A stretch of 64,000 nt of DNA from G963667855 sp963667855 (GCA_963667855.2 CAXXKI010000015.1:62001-126000), one strand, 5' to 3'. Numbered from the stretch's first letter, positions 34,526 through 44,842 are shown. Notes: a model not told the origin generated them from the letters alone. Numbers and translations are program-made.

Positions 34526-37500
34526 TTATTCAGCAGAAAGCAACAATGACCACAAGGCAAAATCACGAAGATCAATATCGCCGTCGTCATCCAGATCCGC
34601 AGCGGAACACCCGGTTCCGACAGTTACGCCCGGTCCGTACAGACAGTCGGAGAACTCTGAATAATCATCAAGGTCCACATCGCCATCCCCATCTATATCA
34701 CCAGGCGCAACGGCCAGCTTACCGTAAACCTCGAACTCGAATAAGGAATACCCGTAAGCAGTGGTTCGAACAGTTCCGTACATGCGAATATGTCGCCCCG
34801 TACCGGTAATGTCGAGCGTCTCCTCTCCGCCTGCACCTGTATTGGTGGAGTAGATGGCTGTCCAGTTTTCGCCATCATCTGATATTTCAATCTCATAGGC
34901 GGACGCAGCCGCTGTTTCCCAGTAGAGAACCACCTGGGAAATGTCATAGCGATTCCCCAGGTCTATTGCTATCCACTGCGGGTCGGCAAACAAACTCGCC
35001 CAACGGGTCGCCTGACTGCCGTCGATCGCATTCGCCGCACTCATGCTGGCGTTTTCAGCAGAAGAGGCTGTAGCTGTTTTACCGAGAGCAACGTTCTCCG
35101 GAAGCTCCACAACTTCAACCGTCACCTGGTCACTGTCCGTTAAACCGTCGTTATCGGTTACCGTCAGCTCGAATACGTAAACACCCTCAACCAGATTTCT
35201 CACGCTGGGGGCCGCCCACATCGCACCCACAATCAAGGCTGTCGAAGGCCCGCTTACTTGCGTCCAGGCGTAAGACACAATCGTTCCATCAGCATCCGTT
35301 CCCGCCCCCTGGAGAGTTGTGCTGTTTGCCGGCAGAGTGATCAATTGATCCGGGCCGGCATTGGCAGTGGGCTCCGGCGTGGCTACCACTACCGACACCA
35401 GGTCACTGCCGAAAAGGTCGTCATTGTCGGTTACGGTCAATCGGTATACATATACCCCTTCCACCAGGTTCGTAAGGGTCAGGGTATCGGTGTTTTCGCC
35501 GCTCATGACGGATTGGCTCGGGCCGCTGACCTGCGTCCATTGGTAAGCCACTATAATGCCATCCTCATCACTACCTGCACCGGTCAGTACAATCGAATTG
35601 TTCGGTAAAACCAGAAGCTGATCAGGTCCGGCATCGGCAACCGGTGTTCCTTCATTGTTCTGGATCGCCGCCCCTCCATTGAGGAAACAGATATCGTCTA
35701 TCTCTATATCCGAGATAGGCCCGTCAACACCGAGTATCTCGAAAAACTGCGTAATTCGGAAGAGATCCACACCTCCGAGGTCAGCCATAGGTATTTCCAC
35801 AACATGCCATTGCCCATCTCGGACGAACCCGTAAGGATCACTCCCCGAAGCGAAAGTAACCCATTCCTGGCCTATGTTATCGATGGTTCCGCCCTTCATG
35901 CCCACCTTGAAGGTCACGTTGGAACTGGTTTTCATCGCGAAATGCAGCTTGCTGTCGGGATACCTGAAGGCGGTCATATTATAGATTTCGTTGGGTGTAA
36001 ACGCCGCCCCGAACCAGGCCAGCCCCGGCGCAGAGGCAAGAGCAATACTATCCGTGCCCTCGTAAGGTGTACCGGTAATCGCCACTAAAGTATTTTCCCA
36101 AACGTAAAACTCTCCATCAACTCCCAGCATGAACCCGCCGGCCGTGGAGTGGGCGGAGTTTTCCGTATACAAACCGAAATTACCGTTCTGCGGAGATATC
36201 GCCGGGACACTGGGGGTCCAGTAAACATTATCGATAGCCACATCCAAAGCCGCTGCCGGAGCTTCGCCCTTGAACATGAAGATCTGACTTACCGTGTTGT
36301 AGTCAACATTGGTAAATTTGCTAAGAGGGATAACCACTTCATGCCACGCTCCGTCGCGAACCAGCCCGTATTCCTCTCCTCCATCGGCAAGATCAATCCA
36401 GCCTTCACCGGCAGCGGAACTGGCGATTCCCACACCGAAGGTATGACTGCTGGCGGTTTTCATATGGAAATGCAGGTGGCCATTCGCATAGTTCTGCATG
36501 TTCTTGTCATGGTTCAGATATACGCCCATGCCGAACCAGTCTCCGCCGGCGACGTCGTATGACATGACGGCCGTCCCTTCGTAAGCGGAATCGGTATTGG
36601 GAGTCATGTTATTCCACAGGTATATCTCCGCATCAGTACCGAAAGCCAGCGATCCATTGACCGGCGTGGTTTCCGTATAGATACCAAAGTTACCGGTTTC
36701 GGCCGTATCCTCTCCTGTCGCCAGTTCAGTAGATCCATTATCGTAAACCCGTACCCAATCGACATACATCTGAGCGGGAAACGGTGCCGTAATCAACGCG
36801 GGATCGGTAATATCCACAAAATTCCAACCGCCAACGGCCAGGTTCATCACCACGAACTTCGGAGTATGAAATTCCTCCATGGAGGATTCCGGATCACCGG
36901 GAATATTCATAACCCAGTGCGGCGTGTTACCATCCAAAGATGCCTCGAGACTCGTGGGAGTCCAACTCAACCTGTAAATATGGTAGTCGTTATTCAGCGC
37001 CACGGGGGAATCCACATGATTCCCGTAATTGGCATAATCACCAAAATAATCCCAATGTCCGGCCGCGCTTACTCGGTGGTTTACAACTCCTGCGGCAATT
37101 GCGGTCGCATTCCCCATTTCAAGAATGTCTATTTCACCACATGCAGGCCAGGCTGTCTGACCGATATTGTTACCCAAAAGCCAGAAGGCAGGCCACAATC
37201 CGTCCTCCAGATCGGGGACCTTGATTCTGGCCTCGATAGTACCGTACCTAAACGCCATTCGTCCGTGCGTTTTTAATCTTGCCGAAGTGAAATCCTTACC
37301 CTCGTACGCCTCGCGATTCGCCTGGATCACGAGGTTTCCGTTTTCCACGCGAACGTTTTCGTGCCTGTTAGAGTAGAATTGAAGCTCGCCATTACCAAAC
37401 CCATGCCCACCAACATCGTACGTCCATTTGCTCGTATCGATTTCGGTCCCATCGAACTCATCTGACCAGATTGGGGTTTGAGCAACAGCAACCATACCAG

Positions 37501-37558
37501 AGGCGAAAACCACCAGCCACGCCCATACTAACATCACTTTCTTCTGTGATTTACTCAT
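34526..37558 (-). CDS. GH16 laminarinase (endo-beta-1,3-glucanase), multi-domain with dockerin-like tail
   Basis: A 1010-residue secreted enzyme. Signal peptide to about residue 27. The GH16 domain (about 28-275) keeps the full motif Glu142-Ile-Asp144-Ile-Leu-Glu147 in CGEIDILEMGN, plus LWPAFWLLG. Two carbohydrate-binding-like repeats of about 165 residues follow, beginning NFGIYTE and NFGLYTE. Two PKD domains come next (VADAGPDQLLVLPNNS, TANAGPDQLITLPANS), then a discoidin (F5/8C) domain (LGKTATASSAENAS) and a dockerin-like tail (GDIDGDGDVDLDDYSEFSDC). GGGAG lies 9 bp before the ATG. A candidate LacI operator sits at 37681-37693. Confidence 0.92.
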   Translation of the reverse strand: MSKSQKKVMLVWAWLVVFASGMVAVAQTPIWSDEFDGTEIDTSKWTYDVGGHGFGNGELQFYSNRHENVRVENGNLVIQANREAYEGKDFTSARLKTHGRMAFRYGTIEARIKVPDLEDGLWPAFWLLGNNIGQTAWPACGEIDILEMGNATAIAAGVVNHRVSAAGHWDYFGDYANYGNHVDSPVALNNDYHIYRLSWTPTSLEASLDGNTPHWVMNIPGDPESSMEEFHTPKFVVMNLAVGGWNFVDITDPALITAPFPAQMYVDWVRVYDNGSTELATGEDTAETGNFGIYTETTPVNGSLAFGTDAEIYLWNNMTPNTDSAYEGTAVMSYDVAGGDWFGMGVYLNHDKNMQNYANGHLHFHMKTASSHTFGVGIASSAAGEGWIDLADGGEEYGLVRDGAWHEVVIPLSKFTNVDYNTVSQIFMFKGEAPAAALDVAIDNVYWTPSVPAISPQNGNFGLYTENSAHSTAGGFMLGVDGEFYVWENTLVAITGTPYEGTDSIALASAPGLAWFGAAFTPNEIYNMTAFRYPDSKLHFAMKTSSNVTFKVGMKGGTIDNIGQEWVTFASGSDPYGFVRDGQWHVVEIPMADLGGVDLFRITQFFEILGVDGPISDIEIDDICFLNGGAAIQNNEGTPVADAGPDQLLVLPNNSIVLTGAGSDEDGIIVAYQWTQVSGPSQSVMSGENTDTLTLTNLVEGVYVYRLTVTDNDDLFGSDLVSVVVATPEPTANAGPDQLITLPANSTTLQGAGTDADGTIVSYAWTQVSGPSTALIVGAMWAAPSVRNLVEGVYVFELTVTDNDGLTDSDQVTVEVVELPENVALGKTATASSAENASMSAANAIDGSQATRWASLFADPQWIAIDLGNRYDISQVVLYWETAAASAYEIEISDDGENWTAIYSTNTGAGGEETLDITGTGRHIRMYGTVRTTAYGYSLFEFEVYGKLAVAPGDIDGDGDVDLDDYSEFSDCLYGPGVTVGTGCSAADLDDDGDIDLRDFALWSLLLSAE

Positions 37559-38014
37559 TTATTTACGCTCCCGTTGAAACCAACGATTTTTGTGGTGAAA
37601 GGAGATCGAATGTCAGCTCCGTAAATCGACCTTTACCGCCAATTAATATGTCGACAGAATCAAAACGCAACAACAGTAACTGCAACTGTTTCATTTCTCC
37701 CATTGTACCCAATCCGCCAATACGATGTCCAGCTTTTTACTGGTCATTTTTCAGGTTTTACCCCGTAAAACAGGAGCTAAACCGCGGTATGGACTGAAAG
37801 ACAAACCGGTTACCGTATCAGCGATCCAGCACTTATTTCGTCAGTCGGTTATTGCTATTTCAACGATTATCGCCCTCCGGACGAAGATCTCTGAGCGATT
37901 TCAGTCCGGTTGAGAAATGACCTTTCTGAGCGAACTGTCTTTTCTGACAATCCCTCTAAACGCCTGAATACAACTCAGCTATTACGAACAATTCAATCGC
38001 CAATGATCAGGTGG
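37559..38014. other. intergenic, promoter region of the GH16 gene
   Basis: About 456 bp. The only clear element is the palindrome at 37681-37693. No gene or strong terminator is seen for the upstream aldo/keto reductase gene. Confidence 0.5.
37670..37698 (-). promoter_or_regulatory. candidate LacI-family operator upstream of GH16
   Basis: TGCAACTGTTTCA at 37681-37693 is a near-perfect 13-bp palindrome with a central T. It lies 123 bp upstream of the GH16 start. The flanks (AGTAACTG before it, TTTC after it) are also nearly the same as at 39971-39997, ahead of the PEP-CTERM gene. Confidence 0.6.
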
Positions 38015-38989
38015 TTATTCGCCAGCCAGCACTTTCTTGAGATAGGTAACGTCATCATTCGTCAGCGGCTTATCCGCAGCGTGAAGGTTACAACTCACCT
38101 GGCGACTATTCCGAAAACCGGGGATAACGCAGGCAACATTATCGTGAGCCAGCACGAATTGTAGCGCAACCCGAGCCAACTCCTCAGTAGTTGCACCAAA
38201 TCGCTCTTTCACTTTCATAAGCTTTGCCTTGGTTTTCCGAAGTTCCGGAACAGAAAACATCTCCCGTCCCTTTCGAAAATCGCCATCTTCGAACTGCGGC
38301 GGATTCTCCGGATCGTATTTATCCAACAAAACCCCCTGGGCAAGCGGGCTGAACGCAACGAATGACATCTCCTTCTCTGCAAGAAGTTTGGCCACCGGAC
38401 TTTCCGGGCGAACGAAATGATAATCCAGCATGTGCGCCCAACTCTGCAGCACAACAGGTTTGATCTTAGGCACGAGCCGCTCGAAATCGTCCTCGGAATA
38501 AGCCGACAAACCGATCAGTCGAATCTTTCCCTCCTCGCGAAGGCGATTGACCGTCTCCAGAGCCCCATCCAGATAACAATCATCAGACCCGAAGTCTCCA
38601 TGGTGAAAATAGTATATATCGAGATAATCTGTTTTAAGGTTCTTGAGCGACTGCTCGCACTGATGCCGGACGTGCAACGCTTCGTAGGCATGTGCGGCCG
38701 TCCCTCTGAAATGCCCCACTTTACTGCTGATAACAACATCCCCGCGTTTTGGTCCTATGGCTTTCGCCAATAAACGTTCCGCTCTCCCGTTACCGTAACA
38801 ATCAGCATTATCGAAGTGGTTTACTCCGGCATCAATCGCATGATGTACCGCCCTAACACACTCATCCTCATCCACATCCGCCCAACCGTTGGGAACTCCA
38901 TCAACCCAGTTCAATCCACCAAGCGTCCAGCACCCCAGACTGATTTCGGATACTTTTACTCCACTTTTCCCAAGTTCACGATATTGCAT
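38015..38989 (-). CDS. aldo/keto reductase
   Basis: A 324-residue NAD(P)H-dependent oxidoreductase. The catalytic tetrad of the family is visible: Asp60 (HFDNAD), Tyr65 (CYGNG), Lys90 (ISSKVG) and His129/His130 (YYFHHGD). YRELGKSGVKVSEISLGCW at the start and VIPGFRNSRQVSCN for cofactor binding are typical. The ATG at 38989 matches family N-termini; the longer frame to 39169 adds a 60-residue leader that overlaps the terminator at 39091-39123. Sugar or aldehyde substrate unknown; it may act on sugars from the glucan locus. Confidence 0.87.
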   Translation of the reverse strand: MQYRELGKSGVKVSEISLGCWTLGGLNWVDGVPNGWADVDEDECVRAVHHAIDAGVNHFDNADCYGNGRAERLLAKAIGPKRGDVVISSKVGHFRGTAAHAYEALHVRHQCEQSLKNLKTDYLDIYYFHHGDFGSDDCYLDGALETVNRLREEGKIRLIGLSAYSEDDFERLVPKIKPVVLQSWAHMLDYHFVRPESPVAKLLAEKEMSFVAFSPLAQGVLLDKYDPENPPQFEDGDFRKGREMFSVPELRKTKAKLMKVKERFGATTEELARVALQFVLAHDNVACVIPGFRNSRQVSCNLHAADKPLTNDDVTYLKKVLAGE

Positions 38990-39090
38990 ATTCGATATTC
39001 CAACCTGTAAATTCCTGACCTGCCGGCAAACAATTTTCTCGAAAATAAACTGTTTGGCACAGTTTTTCCATCTCGTTCTCAAATAAGGCA

Positions 39091-39123
39091 AATGGGAGCT
39101 GCCCCCAAAGGCCAGCTCCCATT
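39091..39123 (-). terminator. terminator after the second PEP-CTERM gene
   Basis: AATGGGAGCTG (39091-39101) pairs with CAGCTCCCATT (39113-39123). On the minus strand TTTGCCTTATTTG follows. It lies 86 bp past the PEP-CTERM stop codon. Confidence 0.75.
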
Positions 39124-39208
39124 CATTCCAACTTTTGATGGCCGGAATTCTCTCTAAACGTATTCCCAAAAAGCCAAGAAAAGAATTAATGAGAAAATCT
39201 ATGTTCCC

Positions 39209-39865
39209 TTAACGACGACGGATTAAAGCCAAACCGCCGAGTGCCAGTAACGCCAGAGTGGCCGGTTCGGGAACCGCCGCGATCAAAACGGAACCGTGAT
39301 CAACAGCGGGATCAGCAACCAAACCGGTGGTCATAAAACCAAACTGCGTAATCAAGCCACTGGCATCATTCACAGTAAGGCTAACGCTAAAGTCCTGACC
39401 AGATACGAGAGGAGCAAAAGCCGTCTGAACCGTCGCCCACCCTGCATTGGGATCAAGCACCTTGACAAAGGCCTGCGATACGTAGCCACTATCAAGAGTA
39501 TTGGCATTCACGTGTCCGCTGAACTCAGCAAGCTCATTCTGAAGGCCAACAGCCTCAAAGTACATATTGGCTTCCATGTACTTGTTGCCGGTGCCATCAT
39601 TCTGGTTTACCCAATAAGAATCTGTAGCGTTCCAACAGTTGGTATTCGGCCCTAATTTCAACTCATTACCGACAAACTCCGCTGCCAGATCGGCAGGTCC
39701 CCAACCGCTTCCAAACATATAGGTAGTGGTATCAATCTCAAAAACATTCATGTAGCCGACCCAGGTAGCGCCAGGATCGACGCCTACGCTCATGTCCGCA
39801 TTAGCGGAAACACACCATGCCAACGAGGCCACCAATGCAACTGCGAGTACTTTCTTCACCATCAT
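39209..39865 (-). CDS. PEP-CTERM sorted protein
   Basis: A 218-residue protein with a signal peptide (VKKVLAVALVASLAWCVSANA), a beta-rich body (GATWVGYMNVFEIDTTTY, KLGPNTNCWNATDSYW) and a PEP-CTERM tail (AAVPEPATLALLALGG, then IRRR). GGAGG lies 5 bp before the ATG at 39865. Function unknown. A candidate LacI operator lies 116 bp upstream, so it may be a laminarin-induced surface protein. Confidence 0.8.
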   Translation of the reverse strand: MMVKKVLAVALVASLAWCVSANADMSVGVDPGATWVGYMNVFEIDTTTYMFGSGWGPADLAAEFVGNELKLGPNTNCWNATDSYWVNQNDGTGNKYMEANMYFEAVGLQNELAEFSGHVNANTLDSGYVSQAFVKVLDPNAGWATVQTAFAPLVSGQDFSVSLTVNDASGLITQFGFMTTGLVADPAVDHGSVLIAAVPEPATLALLALGGLALIRRR

Positions 39866-40206
39866 TCCTACCTCCAAAAGAGAGAACTTCAAATACCTGT
39901 TTCCATCCCGCTTGATCGCGTTCAGGAATTAGTTCCGGTTAAAGGCATGTGCCCACACCATTGGACACGAAGAGAGAACAACACTGTAACTGAAACTGTT
40001 TTATTTCACGCGATTTTACCAGATTGACCGGTCATAGTTCAAGTAAAATCGCCGTCTTATATAGCCTTTTTACCCTCGTTTACGACCAAGCCCTGAATCT
40101 GCGACAAAAAAGCCGAATTACTGAGAAACCCCGATTTATACAAGCGGTTTAACTTCACCGCGAAGCCTAAACTCTTGAGATCCGCACACAATTCCGACCC
40201 AAAGGT
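39866..40206. other. intergenic, promoter region of the PEP-CTERM gene
   Basis: About 340 bp holding the operator-like site at 39981-39993. No gene seen. Confidence 0.5.
39971..39997 (-). promoter_or_regulatory. candidate LacI-family operator upstream of PEP-CTERM gene
   Basis: TGAAACTGTTTTA at 39981-39993 is one base from the perfect palindrome TGAAACTGTTTCA. The flanks (TGTAACTG before, TTTC after) match those of the site ahead of the GH16 gene. Confidence 0.55.
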
Positions 40207-40245
40207 AACGACTTGGCGTCCCAACAAGGAGGACGCCAAGTCGTT
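40207..40245 (-). terminator. terminator after the 1086-residue repeat protein gene
   Basis: AACGACTTGGCGTCC (40207-40221) and its exact complement (40231-40245) form a 15-bp stem with a 9-nt loop, 15 bp past the stop codon. The minus-strand T-run is weak. Confidence 0.75.
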
Positions 40246-40260
40246 TTAATACTCCAGGCT

Positions 40261-43200
40261 CTATTGTGGGCCAGCCAACGCACCTGCGAACACCGCGTAA
40301 TCGGCCAGATCAACGTCGCCGTCACCATCAGTATCCGCACAGCCGCAATCACCCGCTCCATTACCACCGAAGCAGCTTTGGAATTTAGCAAAATCGACCA
40401 GATCGATATCCGCGTCGCCATCACATGAAATGGCAGCGGCGGTACCAAGCATCAGGTTGTCTAACGTGAGACTTCCACCATCGGGCCAGGTGTTCATTTC
40501 ATCCGCAAACGATACCGCAACGGTGAATGACTCCGCATCGTCGATGCCAAACCCGGGGCGGGTCAACTGGATGTCATCCATAATAACCGTATGGCTTGCC
40601 GTCCATTCGGAAGAAGCTCCCGGACCCCAGGTCCCAATTACGACTTTGAACCACGGGGAATGTATGTCGAAGATACCGTCGCTACCCTGAGAGGTGTCAC
40701 CACTGGCTACCATATTTGCCGTATCTAACGTACCGCCAATAGTTTGCCAGGTGCCATCCGGAACAGTCTGGAACTCCATTGCGTCCATATTGGAATCTTC
40801 CAGTTTTACGTAAACAATACCGTAATCACTTCCGGTTTCCGGCTCGGCCTTGATCTTTGCCGTCAACGTGATCTGACTCAGATCCTCGATCATCAATCTC
40901 TGGTTTTCCATGGCCACTCCGGCCCACCATCCACCACCGGACGGTGACGGATTTTCGACAACCATTCTGGTAGCCTTGCTTCCATCAAAACCACAATCGG
41001 CACAGACGTCATAGGTTACAGTACCAAGTTGACCGCTGCCCCACGTACCGGCAAAGCAGGCTCCATTCTCAATACCGCTGTCGTAACTCGTCTCATACCA
41101 ACTGGCAGGCCATAACTGCAGAGTCTCGCCCGCACCCGTTTCAAAACCTTCGTTGAGATCTTCAACAAATGTGGAATTACCCTCGGACAGATAACCACCG
41201 ACACTCTGGAAAGTACCGTCAGCAACACCGTCAAAGGTGATTCTTCCCAGCTCAACCGCAACATCCGCCGGGGTCAGATAGACGTTGTCGACCTGGATAG
41301 CACCACCCCATCCCCATGTGGCATAAGGATCAGCAAAAGCAATTGAGACTGTGTAGTTGAGTGCATCGAGATTAAAAGTACCATCACCACCACCACCGGC
41401 ACGACCGGCTTCGGTGAACGTATCCAGGGTTCCACCAATCTGCTGCCAACTGTTCGTTGCGGTAGTCTGGATATACAACCGATCTCCCTGCTCATCCTCG
41501 ATTCGCAACTCGATCGTGCCCAGGGTTTCAGCAAACAACGCATCCGCAACACCTTTGACGTCCGCAATCAGAGTCACCTGGCTTAAATCGGTGGAGGCCA
41601 AAGCCTGGTTAGGCCAGGTCAATCCACCCCACCAGTCACCACCCGGAGCCAATTGCCACAAACCCTTAGATTTGATTTGTGCACAGGATCCCGGATTTCC
41701 ACCCGTAAGCAGCCCCTTCGCGGTAATTCCTACGTCCGGTGTACCAGGACATTCGTTCTCGGAACAAAGAATGCTGCCACTTCCAAAACCACCAAAAGCT
41801 TCTTCGCCCTGAATTCCAGTATCCCAGTTGTTCGACCAACCAGTGTAGACACCAGACGTGGTCATGTCGTAGTTAACGAGAACCTGCTGCCCATCATTAC
41901 CGACCACCTCTTCAAAGCCCTCGTTAACACCATTGCTGTTGAAGATGAAACCTTCTATACGCAGTTCATATGCACCACCGGTTACATCGCCGAGAACATC
42001 CGCAGTCAGCATAACATCTTCGACACTGTTTTCGGGCAATACGAAATCATTCCAGAACATGCCGCCATACCAGGCGCTATCCATCGGATCGGTACCGCTG
42101 AGGATGATGTTATCCACGTAAAGCGTACCACCCGTTCCCCAGGTAAGCGTCGTGTCGTTATCAAGCGTAATAACCACGGTATACCCCGGATCATCCGTAT
42201 CAAACACTCCAGGAGTCACGACACCGTTGCTGGTCATTTCAACAGCATCCGAAAGGAAACCACCAACACTCTGCCAGGTGCCGTCTGTTGTTCCCGTAAA
42301 TACCAGCTTGTCGCCGTCACCGTCTTCAATACGCAGTTGGTAATCTCCCAACGTCTCCCCTGCGTCATCAGCAATACCCATAATGTCCGCGGTCAGCGTG
42401 ATCGCGCTAAGATCTACCGCACTGGTCGGCCCCGAAACAACCTCAAAGGTTGCGTCTTCAACCATACCCGCACCACCTGCCGAACCATCCGGCTGGTGGA
42501 AAGCGAACAGTGCGCGAGCAATGACCGTACCGGCCGGTGCCGTCGCCTGAATCGGAGTCGGATCCATCCACGTATCAGTAGCCGATGAACCATCGAGAAT
42601 CATAAGGCCGTTCGAACCGACGATAGCGTCACTCGCGTCACGGAACTCTATTTTCATTTCCACCCAGTTCTGTGAACCGGTAATTCCATCCCCCGCAACA
42701 TGCAGAGCATAGGCGTGAAGTTCCCAGGTTTGTCCGGGTTCGGCCGGCAAATCCTGATAAGCACCAGAGGTGTTATAGCTACCCTGGAACATTCCGTAGA
42801 GTTTGAGAGCGCGATCACCGGAGAGTGGGGTAAAATCAAAAGTTCCGTTCAATCCGATTTGCGCATATGCATTGCCCCAGGTACTCCAGGGATCAAGACT
42901 TTCGCCGTCATCGAAACCGGGATTCTCCAAAACGACCGCACCTTCAAGCATGGGTGCGGCGAACATCAAACCCGCATACCATGAACCGCTGGAAACATTT
43001 ACGTCATTGACGTCTAGTTCGGCATAACCAGCACCCTGAATCGCCTGGGCCGACATGGTACCATTAAGAACAGCACCGTCTTTAACACCACCGAAGGCAC
43101 CTTCGCCCTCGATTTTGTTATCCCAATCAGGAGTAAATCCCTCGCCTGCGGTCGTATTGTCCATAAAGACGCCACCGCCGGGATTACCCGACACGATCTC

Positions 43201-43521
43201 AAAGTCGAGATGCAGCGGATTATAGCTGATACCGTAAACTTCGATCACGCCGGCTCCACTTCCGCCGACACCGGCATCCGTTACACCATTTGCGGCAGCG
43301 TGGATATACGCTCGATCCACTGCTCCGGCGAACGCGTTTTCACCTGTAAGCGCGGTATCCCAATCGCTGACCACGCTCTCACCACCACCAAGGAAAAACT
43401 CCCCGCCACCTGTTCCGGAAACACTGTTAAAATCCTCCTGGATTATTGTTTCCGCCTGCGTGGAAAGGGTTAACGCCGCAATGGTGATTACTGCGACTGC
43501 GACAAGTGACATCCTTCGCAT
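40261..43521 (-). CDS. large secreted repeat protein with carbohydrate-binding-like modules and dockerin-like tail
   Basis: A 1086-residue secreted protein with no recognised catalytic domain. After a signal peptide (LVAVAVITIAALTLSTQA) a composite unit recurs about four to five times. Its parts are DWDTxIxGExAFGG; GGxWWxGLxxxNQ (also SGSWYAGLMF, GGGWWAGVAM); DLSQxTLTADxxG; LRIEDxxGDxL; DGTWQxIGGTLDT; and a closing TWGxGGxLYVDNIxLxG. The closing segment resembles the last strand of CBM4/9 or CBM11-like beta-sandwich modules. The tail is dockerin-like (CDGDADIDLVDFAKFQSC, then ADTDGDGDVDLADYAVF). AAGGAGG precedes the ATG. It may be a glucan-binding or scaffold-associated protein. Confidence 0.78.
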   Translation of the reverse strand: MRRMSLVAVAVITIAALTLSTQAETIIQEDFNSVSGTGGGEFFLGGGESVVSDWDTALTGENAFAGAVDRAYIHAAANGVTDAGVGGSGAGVIEVYGISYNPLHLDFEIVSGNPGGGVFMDNTTAGEGFTPDWDNKIEGEGAFGGVKDGAVLNGTMSAQAIQGAGYAELDVNDVNVSSGSWYAGLMFAAPMLEGAVVLENPGFDDGESLDPWSTWGNAYAQIGLNGTFDFTPLSGDRALKLYGMFQGSYNTSGAYQDLPAEPGQTWELHAYALHVAGDGITGSQNWVEMKIEFRDASDAIVGSNGLMILDGSSATDTWMDPTPIQATAPAGTVIARALFAFHQPDGSAGGAGMVEDATFEVVSGPTSAVDLSAITLTADIMGIADDAGETLGDYQLRIEDGDGDKLVFTGTTDGTWQSVGGFLSDAVEMTSNGVVTPGVFDTDDPGYTVVITLDNDTTLTWGTGGTLYVDNIILSGTDPMDSAWYGGMFWNDFVLPENSVEDVMLTADVLGDVTGGAYELRIEGFIFNSNGVNEGFEEVVGNDGQQVLVNYDMTTSGVYTGWSNNWDTGIQGEEAFGGFGSGSILCSENECPGTPDVGITAKGLLTGGNPGSCAQIKSKGLWQLAPGGDWWGGLTWPNQALASTDLSQVTLIADVKGVADALFAETLGTIELRIEDEQGDRLYIQTTATNSWQQIGGTLDTFTEAGRAGGGGDGTFNLDALNYTVSIAFADPYATWGWGGAIQVDNVYLTPADVAVELGRITFDGVADGTFQSVGGYLSEGNSTFVEDLNEGFETGAGETLQLWPASWYETSYDSGIENGACFAGTWGSGQLGTVTYDVCADCGFDGSKATRMVVENPSPSGGGWWAGVAMENQRLMIEDLSQITLTAKIKAEPETGSDYGIVYVKLEDSNMDAMEFQTVPDGTWQTIGGTLDTANMVASGDTSQGSDGIFDIHSPWFKVVIGTWGPGASSEWTASHTVIMDDIQLTRPGFGIDDAESFTVAVSFADEMNTWPDGGSLTLDNLMLGTAAAISCDGDADIDLVDFAKFQSCFGGNGAGDCGCADTDGDGDVDLADYAVFAGALAGPQ

Positions 43522-43676
43522 CTTCCATCCTCCTTACAGAACTACCTGTAAACACATTTGATCTAGTATTACCGTTCACAACACCAAAACTCTAACTCAC
43601 AGTATTTTGGTATTGTCCTCATTTCCGCCCGAAACGTCTGAACGGATTCAATTTACTTGCTCATAATCACCGACAA

Positions 43677-44759
43677 TCAATCGCCGGAATAACCGGTTAT
43701 CGAATACGGAGAAACACGTACACGCGGAGCATACTTGAGAGGAAGATCGGTATCCGGATCGAACTCGACCGGCTTGGCACTTCCCCCATGCCCATCCGCG
43801 TAACATACATTAACCTTACGATCCAGGTGCCGTTCGCGCGGCATGCGCTGCGCTTGCGTACGCTGGAAGTTACTCAAGTACGGACCGGCTGCATCCATAT
43901 CCTTCGTCGTCGCGCTCGGCGTTGCGCTGAACACTAGGTTCGCCTGCCACTCATCGTTACTGTCACGTTTATCCGGACCGGTTTCAAATATGAATCCTAC
44001 ATCGGCTGCACGATTCACTTTTTCCAATTGCCCCCGCAAACGCCGGCCATAATTAGGTGCCTTCCCGCACGGACTTGCAGGATGCGCTCTGTGTTCTCCC
44101 AGACATTCCACCCATTGAGTGCCATTGTTCACAGTTCGCCAGCACGCAGGCGGTTCTGTGTCCAGGTCGACCCCCGTAATATCCTCATTAATACCGTAAC
44201 TCAGGAATCCCCAATATCTGACATCGTTTCCACCCGATACAGGATCTTCAGGATCACCGGTCCCTTTCAAACTCGTCTCCTGCGGATACCAGGGAGAAGA
44301 TACTTCAACCTTGTCAGCCGGACACTTGACGATCTCAAGATTGCGATTCATCCGTCTTTGCTTCCTCATCGCAATGCTTCTCTCTTGCGCTCGAACTCCC
44401 CAATCCCAGTTATTGGAAAAGTTCATACCCGCTCCCTGAGCGATAGCTACAGGCCAGGAAAGAATCTCTCCATCTCCGCCATACGCATAACGATTTTTGT
44501 CGGGGTCAGCGTAGTTTATTCCGTCCTCCGTTGCGGTTAACTGAAAACGGTCATTGTGATCCGCGGCAAAAACCATGGCGGCCTGTCCCATCCCGCGCAT
44601 GTGCGCCAGACATTTGGTCATTTTCGCGGAATCTCTTGCCTTCCTTAACGATGGCAGAAGAATCGAAATCAGAAGTGCTATGATTGACACAACCACCAAG
44701 AGTTCAACGAGCGTAAACGCACGCGCGTTACCTCTCTTTTGATTATTCCTAACCTTCAC
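43677..44759 (-). CDS. prepilin-type N-terminal methylation protein (DUF1559-like pseudopilin)
   Basis: About 360 residues. A GTG start at 44759 is chosen because GGAG lies about 8 bp upstream; a GTG at 44792 is also in frame. The type III signal AFTLVELLVVVSIIALLISI, with Glu at +5, directs prepilin peptidase cleavage and assembly into a pseudopilus or the inner membrane. The large C-terminal domain ends with VCYADGHGGSAKPVEF, the H-X9-DG-like segment of planctomycete families. It follows lacI closely on the same strand and is probably co-transcribed, suggesting production with the glucan regulon. It may serve secretion or surface binding. Confidence 0.82.
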   Translation of the reverse strand: MKVRNNQKRGNARAFTLVELLVVVSIIALLISILLPSLRKARDSAKMTKCLAHMRGMGQAAMVFAADHNDRFQLTATEDGINYADPDKNRYAYGGDGEILSWPVAIAQGAGMNFSNNWDWGVRAQERSIAMRKQRRMNRNLEIVKCPADKVEVSSPWYPQETSLKGTGDPEDPVSGGNDVRYWGFLSYGINEDITGVDLDTEPPACWRTVNNGTQWVECLGEHRAHPASPCGKAPNYGRRLRGQLEKVNRAADVGFIFETGPDKRDSNDEWQANLVFSATPSATTKDMDAAGPYLSNFQRTQAQRMPRERHLDRKVNVCYADGHGGSAKPVEFDPDTDLPLKYAPRVRVSPYSITGYSGD

Positions 44760-44842
44760 GATTCTATCTCCTGAGTTTTTTCCCTTTTTCACTTAGCCAA
44801 TCCGTTTTTATACGCCTCAAGCTGCAATCAACAGCCCCTGAA

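Noticed and set aside
40057..40239. 60-residue minus-strand open frame between the PEP-CTERM gene and the repeat protein
   Set aside because: It overlaps the terminator hairpin and has no family features or ribosome binding site.
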